Positions 5,221 to 10,970 of a DNA stretch of 10,970 nt are shown here, one piece after another. The stretch's first letter is position 1. Each line of letters starts with the position of its first letter. The position numbers and the translations under genes are program-made. This DNA is from Kuafuiihalomonas sp964477875. GTDB lineage: Bacteria > Myxococcota > Kuafuiibacteriia > Kuafuiibacteriales > Kuafuiibacteriaceae. The notes under the pieces are model-generated. The model was not told where the DNA came from. It was given only the letters and a program-made list of their open reading frames with translations, and did not search any database. The stretch is from NCBI GenBank assembly GCA_964477875.1, contig CAYZFR010000133.1:1-10970 (forward strand). Direction: 5' to 3'.

Positions 5221-6367
5221 AGCGGGCCTCCCCGAGCTCCTGGTGTTGGCCGATGACTCCTGGGAAGGCCCGAAGCGAGCTCGCCACAAGATCCCCCGAG
5301 CCCTGGCACGACTCGGCCACCGTACCCTGTGGGTCGAGAGCGACGTGTGCCGCCGCCTCGCCGGTCGAGGCTCGCCCCAGCTCAGAGCGGTAGAGCCCGG
5401 CTTGTTCGTCGCCCCAACCCCGATCATCCGGCGCAGCCACTACGGGCGAAATCCGCTTCGAAGATGGAGAGAACCGATCGGGATCGGACTCAGCCGATGG
5501 ACCATTCGTCAGCACTGCCGCCACCTGGATCTGAAGCCTGATTGGGTGCTCGCGTGGCAGGACCCTTCCTGGGCCAACGAGCTCGCCCACCACCGGGCGC
5601 AAGGGCGCACCACGGCCTACTTCGCGAGCGACCTCCTCAACGACTTCTCCGGTCGGGACCTGGGAGCCGAACGCCTGCAGGCGATCTGTCGCCAGGCCGA
5701 TGCCGTATTCTGTACTTCCCAGGCCATTGCGGACCATCTCCGCGACCACCACGAGGAGGTCCATGTGGTGCCGCACGGACTGGACTTGGAGCTTTGGTCC
5801 GCTCCCGCCCCCAGCGTCCCCCCCGACCTCGCGTCTATCCCGCAACCCCGGCTGGTCTTTGCTGGCGTCGCCACGGTGAAGTTCGACGTCGACCTCTGGG
5901 AACGGCTCGCACGAAGAAGACCCGACTGGCAGCTCGTCGTTGTTGGCCCGATAGATGCTGCGCTGAACGAAGTCTGGCCTCGCTTGGAGCGACGGCCCAA
6001 CGTCCATGTTCTGGGCTACCGCCCGTTAGAGGCGCTTCCCGGCTACCTCCACCACGCCGACGTCCTCGCGATGCCCTATCGTCGGGACCCGGTCCGAATA
6101 CACAGCGGGCTCCCGAACAAGTTCTACGAGTACCTCGCCTCAGGACGCCCCATCTTGAGCACCCCCTTCACCGAGTTCGAGGACGTCCATCCCAACCTAC
6201 GCGTCGCTGCAGGGGAAGAATGGGAATCCCAGCTCAACGAGCTCGAGCAAGAGCCCTCGAGGGTCCCCGACCTTCGCGCTCATGACTACGCCGAGCGAGC
6301 CCGGCTGGTCGCCTCGGTCCTAGAGCGGTGCAAAGCTCGAGCTGGACGCAGCCAGGGTCCGGGCTAG
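5213..6367 (+). CDS. GT-B fold glycosyltransferase (GT4/Glyco_trans_1-like)
   Basis: This 384-residue protein is a cytoplasmic, probably retaining, glycosyltransferase that would add a sugar to the glycan handled by the adjacent exporter. The N-terminal half (about 8-180) carries the acceptor-side domain, with ADAVFCTSQAIADHL (162-176) at its end and HGLDLELW (188-195) at the hinge, as in GT4 enzymes. The donor-side domain runs from PRLVFAGVA (212-220) through RPNVHVLGYRPLEALPGYL (261-279) and DVLAMPYR (283-290) to PNKFYEYLASGRPILSTPF (301-319). KFYEYLASGRP is the region that binds the nucleotide-sugar. It resembles TuaH-like and other surface-polysaccharide transferases, but donor, acceptor and linkage cannot be assigned. 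The GTG start is supported by a good ribosome binding site within the upstream gene. The stop codon (TAG, 6365-6367) overlaps the stop of the convergent gene. Confidence 0.9.
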   Translation: MDEAGLPELLVLADDSWEGPKRARHKIPRALARLGHRTLWVESDVCRRLAGRGSPQLRAVEPGLFVAPTPIIRRSHYGRNPLRRWREPIGIGLSRWTIRQHCRHLDLKPDWVLAWQDPSWANELAHHRAQGRTTAYFASDLLNDFSGRDLGAERLQAICRQADAVFCTSQAIADHLRDHHEEVHVVPHGLDLELWSAPAPSVPPDLASIPQPRLVFAGVATVKFDVDLWERLARRRPDWQLVVVGPIDAALNEVWPRLERRPNVHVLGYRPLEALPGYLHHADVLAMPYRRDPVRIHSGLPNKFYEYLASGRPILSTPFTEFEDVHPNLRVAAGEEWESQLNELEQEPSRVPDLRAHDYAERARLVASVLERCKARAGRSQGPG

Positions 6368-7473
6368 CCGACGCCGAGCTCAGCCAACGCCCCCGCCACG
6401 ACCTCCGCCCGAGCATCCAAGCCGTGCGCCCGGCGGAATTCGTCGACGAACGAGGGCGGAAGTCGGACGCCCATCGAGGCGTCCACCCGTCGTCGAAGCT
6501 CGGAAGGCGTCCGATAGCTCACCACCGCCTCTCCAAACACCTCGCGCGCCGTCGGCACCTCGTCGCTGACGACGAGCCGCCCTCTAGCCACGACGTCGAA
6601 CAGCCGATTGGAGAGAAATCCATGGCGCCGCATGTCGGGCCAATGATCGTTGAGAACCACACCTGCTGCTCCGTAGACGGCAAGTGCCTGATGATTCGGC
6701 AGGCCAGGAGCGCGCCACATCTCGCCGGGAATCCGCCCCTCCCAGTTCAGACCGACGACGAGCAGCGGGAGTCCAGCCACCAGCCCATCTTCGACCACCG
6801 GTCGGCGCACGAAGCGACTGTTTCCGATGAAGACCGGGTAGCGGCCCCATCGAGAGTCCACCGGCATGTCCAGGATCCCGTCCCCGTCGAAAGCCTGGAG
6901 CAGTGGGATCACGCGGCCCGGTCCAATCTGTTTTTGCCAGCATTCGGCGAGCAGATGAGAGGCCACGAAGACGCGGTCGAAACGCGAAAACTCCTCACGT
7001 CCGATCTCGGTCGGGTGGCTGATGCACCACATCATGTGGGGCCGAGCTCCGGACCAGTCGGGCATGCTCCTGCCCCGGAGCACGAGCGTGGCGGCGTCTC
7101 CTTCCGAGACTCGTCCACGCGCCTCCCACCGGTCGACCCGCACGCGAAAGCCCTGTCGAGCCAAGGCCCGAGCAAGGCCTCGGACGAGCTGCAGATCTCC
7201 CCACGACTCCCCACGACGGCCAGCGGGCACCGGGGTCTTGATGACGAGGCGAGGTCCCGTGTCTCCGAACTCGTCCGCGGGGGGAAAGGGGGTGGCACCG
7301 TCCGGCAACCGAGGCACACCCCAGCGCGCAGCCGCCATGGCTAGGGCCACGCGACTGGGTGCCCAGCGAAGCCGTCGGAGAAGCGCGCCGATTCGAGGCG
7401 CCTTTTGCCGCAGCCACATCCGCCGAGATTCGGAGGCCTGGTGGCGCCGCTCGAACTCGTTCAGGCCGCTCAA
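6364..7473 (-). CDS. glycosyltransferase with CgeB-like (Glyco_trans_1_2) C-terminal domain
   Basis: This 369-residue protein looks like a GT-B glycosyltransferase of the CgeB-like group. The C-terminal half contains the diagnostic VVLNDHWPDMRRHGFLSNR (272-290), followed by LFDVVARGRLVVSDEVP (291-307), where the usual pattern is N...P.M...G..SNR.FE..A.G. The N-terminal domain includes GESWGDLQLVRGLARALARQ (88-107) and a strand-turn-strand around RPHMMWCISHP (144-154), as in other family members. Substrates are unknown. The longest frame starts at a TTG (7473) with no visible ribosome binding site; the ATG at 7419 (residue 19) is an alternative. It is transcribed towards the exporter operon and shares the CTAG of 6364-6367 with it. 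It is divergent from the sensor kinase, with 155 bp between them. Confidence 0.83.
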   Translation of the reverse strand: MSGLNEFERRHQASESRRMWLRQKAPRIGALLRRLRWAPSRVALAMAAARWGVPRLPDGATPFPPADEFGDTGPRLVIKTPVPAGRRGESWGDLQLVRGLARALARQGFRVRVDRWEARGRVSEGDAATLVLRGRSMPDWSGARPHMMWCISHPTEIGREEFSRFDRVFVASHLLAECWQKQIGPGRVIPLLQAFDGDGILDMPVDSRWGRYPVFIGNSRFVRRPVVEDGLVAGLPLLVVGLNWEGRIPGEMWRAPGLPNHQALAVYGAAGVVLNDHWPDMRRHGFLSNRLFDVVARGRLVVSDEVPTAREVFGEAVVSYRTPSELRRRVDASMGVRLPPSFVDEFRRAHGLDARAEVVAGALAELGVG

Positions 7474-7628
7474 GGGCAGCCGAGCATAGGTTCGAGACCT
7501 CCTTCACGCAAACCACGCCTTGGCCAGCTGAAGAAAGTCTTCGCCGTTTCCGAATGCGCCACTCAGATATGGGATTCGACGGACTGGGCCTTCTGAGCTG
7601 CCCCTGCTTCGTCTATAAGCAAGCAGGG
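7474..7628. promoter_or_regulatory. divergent intergenic region with hairpin at the sensor kinase start
   Basis: This region should hold the promoters of the minus-strand glycosyltransferase and the sensor kinase. CCCTGCTT at 7602-7609 and AAGCAGGG at 7621-7628 form a perfect 8-bp inverted repeat with an 11-nt spacer, and the second arm ends directly against the ATG at 7629. The spacer contains TATAAG (7614-7619), which resembles a -10 hexamer, with TTCTGA 17 bp upstream as a poor -35. A smaller dyad, GAAGA-AAG-TCTTC, is at 7530-7542. The 7602-7628 repeat could be an operator over a promoter or a hairpin that masks the start; the sequence alone does not decide. Confidence 0.4.
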
Positions 7629-10600
7629 ATGCGCGCGCTTCTCATCTGCCTCGGAATCGCTCTGGGAGCGGGCGCTGCGCCCGGAGTAGGCAGCGCCTCC
7701 TCGGTGAGCTTTCGTCGCTTCGACGTATCCGACGGTCTTCCCCATACCATCGTCGACGACATTACCCAGGGTCCCGACGGGCGGCTATGGCTGGCGACCC
7801 AGTATGGGATCGGCATATTCGATGGACAGAGCTTCGAGGCCTTGCATCGGCGCGACGGCTTGGCGGACGAGCGAGTCCATGCGCTCCTTGCCGACGGCGA
7901 GGACGTCTGGATCGGGACCGACGGGGGGCTGCATCGCTGGAGCGGCGGGGAGCTCCAAGAAACCTGGCCGATCCGCACCCTGGCCATCGCGAAGCGGCAG
8001 GGAAGACTGTACGTCGGCAACGACGAAGGCCTGTTCTCTCTGGGCCGGGATGGCTTCGAGCGACTTCCGGAGTTCGGAGACTTCGTCGCCGACCTCTTGG
8101 TCGGCCACGATGAGAAGCTCTGGGTCGGCGAAGAGCGCGGCGTCGCCGTCCTCGGCGAGCACGTGGAGCGCCTGTCTGGCCAAGGCGTCGTCGACTTCGA
8201 GCTCGGACCCAAAGGAGAGCTCTGGGTCGCGTTCGCGGATCACGTGGAGGAGCTCGGCTCCGATGGGCGGCTTCACCCGATGGCGCTCCTGACTTTCGAG
8301 ACGCGGATCGTCATTCGGGACCTCCACTGCGGGCGGGACGGCACCCTGTGGGTGGGCACCGACCAGGGTCTGGTCTCGCTGGACGACAGAGAGCGCAGTT
8401 GGATCACAGGAGAAAACGGGCTCCCCTTCACCCCCGTTCTCTCCGTCTTCGAATCGAAGGACGGCCAGCTCTGGCTTGGCGGGCAAGGCGGGCTAGCCGT
8501 GCTGGCGAGTCGAGCCTTCGAGTACTACGGACTCCAAGACGGCTTTCGCTCCGAGGTGGTTCGACCGATTCTCAGGGATTCCGCCGGCCGCCTTTGGGCC
8601 GGGACCACAGATGGCCTGGCGATGCTCGAACGAGGGGCGGTGAGGAATTTCGACGAAACCGACGGCCTCCCCCGAGGACGAGTGACGGATCTGCTTTCGG
8701 GTCCCAATGGCGAACTTTGGGTCGGGACCACCTTCGGCCTGGCCACGGGCGACCCGGCGAACTTCGAGCCCGTCCCGAACTGGCCCCCCAGCCACGCAGT
8801 ACTCGACCTCGAGTGGGGCCCATCGGGTGAGCTCTGGGCCACGACGGACCGACAGCTTCTGCGACAAACTCGCAGGGGCTTCGAGGAGATCCGACTCCGG
8901 GACCAGAGCTTCGCAGCAGCCCGGATCACGACCGGCGGCGACGGCGCCCGTTGGATCGGCGGCGTGAAGGGCCTGTCGACCTGGAAGGAAGGAGAGTGGA
9001 CCACGTTCACGACCAAGGATGGTCTGCTCGACGACGCGGTCTACACCGTCGCGGTCGCACCCGATGGAGCGATCTGGTTCTGCTACCGCAAGGGCATGGG
9101 CGTCAGCCGCTACGATGACCACCGCTTTCGGCACTGGACCACGGCCGATGGCCTGGCCAGCGACGCCGTATATTCGATCGGCTTCGACCGGAGCGGCCGA
9201 GTCTGGCTCGGGAGCGCCCGAGGAGTCGACGCGTTCGATGGTCAGCACTTTCGCAACTACGGCCCCAACGAGGGCTATCCGAGCCACGAGTCCAACGCGG
9301 GCGGCTTCTTCTTGGACCAAGACGGGTCTATTTGGTTCGGCACCAACGGCGGCCTCGCCCACTACCTGCCCTGGCGAGATACCTTGCTCCCCCCCGCTCC
9401 AAAGCTGGCCGTCAGCCTCGCGAGAGGCCCGGAAGGGACTCCGATGGCGGCGCAGGTTCGGGTACAGAGCCTGCTCCCACGAGAGCGCATCGGACTCCAG
9501 GTCAGGCTCGACCGACAGCCATGGCAGGACGTCGAGACGCAACGCCTTCCCCTGGCCGGGCTCGGCTTCGGGATCCACGAGATCGACTACCGGGCCCGGA
9601 TCTATCGCGGAGAATGGTCACCGGTAGTCGGCTTGCGCTTCGGACTTCCCCGCCCGCTTCACCGACGACCGGAGCTCTGGGCTTTCGGGATCCTGCTGGT
9701 CGCGGTGGCCGGCGTCGCGCTCCTGCAAAGACGTCTCCGGGCCTCCCGCCGGCGCGCCGAGCGCCTGGAGGCCCTCGTCGACGCGCGAACCATGGAGCTT
9801 CGGTCCGCCAGCGCCCACAAGAGCGCGTTCCTCGCTCGCATGAGCCACGAACTCCGCTCGCCGATGAACGGTGTCGTCGTGGCGGCCGAGCTGCTGCAAG
9901 ACACTGAGCTCGACGAGAATCAGCAGGACCTGGTTTCGACGCTGCAGGTCTCCTCGGAGACCGTGCTGGACGTCGTCAACGACGTCCTGGACCTGTCGCG
10001 CATCGAGTCCGGCCATGCCGAGCTTCGACCCGAAGCGTTCGAGCTGGGAGAACTCTTCGACCAGCTGCTCGCGATGTTTCGCTGGCGCATCGCGGCTCGG
10101 GGCGTCGAGCTCGTCTTCGAGGTCGACCAAGCCCTCGTCGTCGTCGCCGACCGCGGCAAGCTGCGACAGATTCTGGTCAACCTCCTCGGGAACGCCGGCA
10201 AGTTCACCCACTCCGGGCGCATCTCGGTAGAGGCGCGGGCCGCCGGCGGCGAGCTTCGCATCCTGGTTCGAGACACGGGTGTCGGCATGACGGCCGAAGA
10301 TGCGCGACAGGTATTCGCGCCTTTTCGGCAAGGGTTGGCCCGCAGCGAAGAGCACAGCACGGGGCTTGGGCTCGCCATCGTCGCGGAGCTCACCAAACTC
10401 ATGGGGGGCACGATCGAGGTCGCATCCGCCCCTGGCCTCGGCACCCAGTTCGAGCTTCGGTTCCTCCTCGAACGGGGAGAGCTGTCGGAGCGTTCCCCGT
10501 CCCCGCCTTTCCAAACCCGCCGGCCGGATGGCCTACACATCCTGCTCATCGAAGACGACGCCATCAGTCGAAAGGTCGCCTCTCGCCTCATCCAGAAGAT

Positions 10601-10922
10601 GGGCCACGACTGCCACGTCGCGGGCAGCGGTCGGGAGGCCTTGGCCATGGCCCAGGATACGGCCCTCGACCTCGTGGTCACCGATCTCGGCCTGCCCGAC
10701 ATGGACGGGATGGAGCTGGCGGAGCAGCTGAGAGCCGCCTGTCCGACCGTTCCCATCATCGCGCTCACGGGGGCCGCGACCTCGGGCGATGAACAGCGCT
10801 GCTTGGACGCCGGCTTTGCAGCTTTCGTCACGAAGCCCATCCGGCGAGACGTCTTGCGCGAGGCGCTCGAGCGAGCGGGCTACAGAGGGGCCACGGCTCG
10901 GGGGTCGGCGAGCGGGGACTGA
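7629..10922 (+). CDS. hybrid sensor histidine kinase with 14-blade periplasmic propeller and terminal receiver
   Basis: This 1097-residue membrane sensor kinase has an HTCS-like layout. A signal peptide (1-25) is followed by fourteen Reg_prop repeats of the type DG.LW.GT..GL; their aromatic residues are at 54, 94, 128 (Tyr), 165, 199, 241, 282, 323, 364, 403, 442, 483, 526 and 569, enough for two seven-bladed propellers. A Y_Y_Y-like domain spans about 607-672 and the single membrane span is about 683-699. A short coiled coil without HAMP or PAS leads to HisKA (H740 in MSHELRSPMNG). The ATPase domain has N851/N855 in the N box, RDTGVGM (881-887), FAPF (896-899) and GLGLAIV (912-918). The receiver has E975-D976-D977, phospho-acceptor D1019, T1047 and K1069. 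There is no AraC or other output domain, so phosphate must pass to another protein. I chose the ATG at 7629 for the signal peptide. The frame is open to 7359, but that part lies antisense to the divergent gene; ATGs at 7554 and 7569 are possible alternatives. Confidence 0.93.
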   Translation: MRALLICLGIALGAGAAPGVGSASSVSFRRFDVSDGLPHTIVDDITQGPDGRLWLATQYGIGIFDGQSFEALHRRDGLADERVHALLADGEDVWIGTDGGLHRWSGGELQETWPIRTLAIAKRQGRLYVGNDEGLFSLGRDGFERLPEFGDFVADLLVGHDEKLWVGEERGVAVLGEHVERLSGQGVVDFELGPKGELWVAFADHVEELGSDGRLHPMALLTFETRIVIRDLHCGRDGTLWVGTDQGLVSLDDRERSWITGENGLPFTPVLSVFESKDGQLWLGGQGGLAVLASRAFEYYGLQDGFRSEVVRPILRDSAGRLWAGTTDGLAMLERGAVRNFDETDGLPRGRVTDLLSGPNGELWVGTTFGLATGDPANFEPVPNWPPSHAVLDLEWGPSGELWATTDRQLLRQTRRGFEEIRLRDQSFAAARITTGGDGARWIGGVKGLSTWKEGEWTTFTTKDGLLDDAVYTVAVAPDGAIWFCYRKGMGVSRYDDHRFRHWTTADGLASDAVYSIGFDRSGRVWLGSARGVDAFDGQHFRNYGPNEGYPSHESNAGGFFLDQDGSIWFGTNGGLAHYLPWRDTLLPPAPKLAVSLARGPEGTPMAAQVRVQSLLPRERIGLQVRLDRQPWQDVETQRLPLAGLGFGIHEIDYRARIYRGEWSPVVGLRFGLPRPLHRRPELWAFGILLVAVAGVALLQRRLRASRRRAERLEALVDARTMELRSASAHKSAFLARMSHELRSPMNGVVVAAELLQDTELDENQQDLVSTLQVSSETVLDVVNDVLDLSRIESGHAELRPEAFELGELFDQLLAMFRWRIAARGVELVFEVDQALVVVADRGKLRQILVNLLGNAGKFTHSGRISVEARAAGGELRILVRDTGVGMTAEDARQVFAPFRQGLARSEEHSTGLGLAIVAELTKLMGGTIEVASAPGLGTQFELRFLLERGELSERSPSPPFQTRRPDGLHILLIEDDAISRKVASRLIQKMGHDCHVAGSGREALAMAQDTALDLVVTDLGLPDMDGMELAEQLRAACPTVPIIALTGAATSGDEQRCLDAGFAAFVTKPIRRDVLREALERAGYRGATARGSASGD

Positions 10923-10970
10923 AGAGTGGACTTCCCAGGCTGATCGAACTTCGTGAACGGGAGACTAGTG
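10923..10970. other. short tail after the sensor kinase, nothing recognisable
   Basis: These 48 bases hold no stem-loop, T-run or gene start that I can support. A following gene may begin beyond the window. Confidence 0.4.

Noticed and set aside
5114..6007. Minus-strand open frame of 297 codons opposite the exporter ATPase end and glycosyltransferase
   Set aside because: It is antisense to two well-supported genes and has no motif of its own.
6328..7344. Plus-strand open frame of 338 codons opposite the CgeB-like glycosyltransferase
   Set aside because: The minus-strand frame has clear family motifs, whereas the plus-strand translation is low-complexity and rich in Arg, Ser and His.
7359..7628. 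90-codon N-terminal extension of the sensor kinase
   Set aside because: It overlaps the start of the divergent glycosyltransferase and would bury a good signal peptide inside the protein.

Overview
The window is GC-rich (roughly 60-65% by eye), densely coded DNA from a flagellated Gram-negative bacterium. A DUF547 protein, a Wzm/Wzt-type polysaccharide ABC exporter and a periplasmic-propeller hybrid histidine kinase together suggest a deltaproteobacterium-like lineage (Myxococcota, Desulfobacterota or relatives). No marker gene is present, so this placement is only an inference. No tRNA, rRNA, CRISPR array or complete insertion sequence was found.

Layout, left to right. Positions 1-121 are C-rich and non-coding, with a G-quadruplex motif on the minus strand. 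A DUF547 secreted or lipoprotein-like protein (122-931, +) is followed after 48 bp by a REP-associated-type Y1 transposase (980-1897, +). A perfect 12-bp stem-loop (1873-1902) overlaps the transposase stop codon and lies just beyond the 3' end of a convergent flagellin gene (1951-3381, -). A 337-bp divergent gap (3382-3718) rich in GTCTCG/CGAGAC dyads separates flagellin from a tightly coupled plus-strand operon: ABC-2 polysaccharide export permease (3719-4498), its ATPase (4495-5220) and a GT-B glycosyltransferase (5213-6367). The junctions of this operon overlap by 4 and 8 bp. It runs head-on into a second glycosyltransferase with a CgeB-like C-terminal domain (6364-7473, -), and the two genes share a CTAG that supplies both stop codons. 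A 155-bp divergent gap then leads to a large hybrid sensor kinase (7629-10922, +) with a signal peptide, fourteen propeller blades, a Y_Y_Y domain, one membrane span, HisKA, HATPase and a terminal receiver.

Functionally, the middle of the window is a small surface-glycan locus: an exporter without a carbohydrate-binding domain plus two glycosyltransferases. The flanking sensor kinase resembles the sensor half of Bacteroides hybrid two-component systems but lacks a DNA-binding output domain. It could sense a glycan or another periplasmic ligand and signal to a partner outside the window. A role of the glycosyltransferases in modifying the adjacent flagellin is possible but unproven.

The gene set is conventional and I see no clearly new system. 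The points most worth a second look are the compositional island inside the exporter ATPase, the dyad-rich flagellin/exporter intergenic region, the stem-loop at the transposase/flagellin junction, and the hairpin that abuts the sensor kinase start codon.
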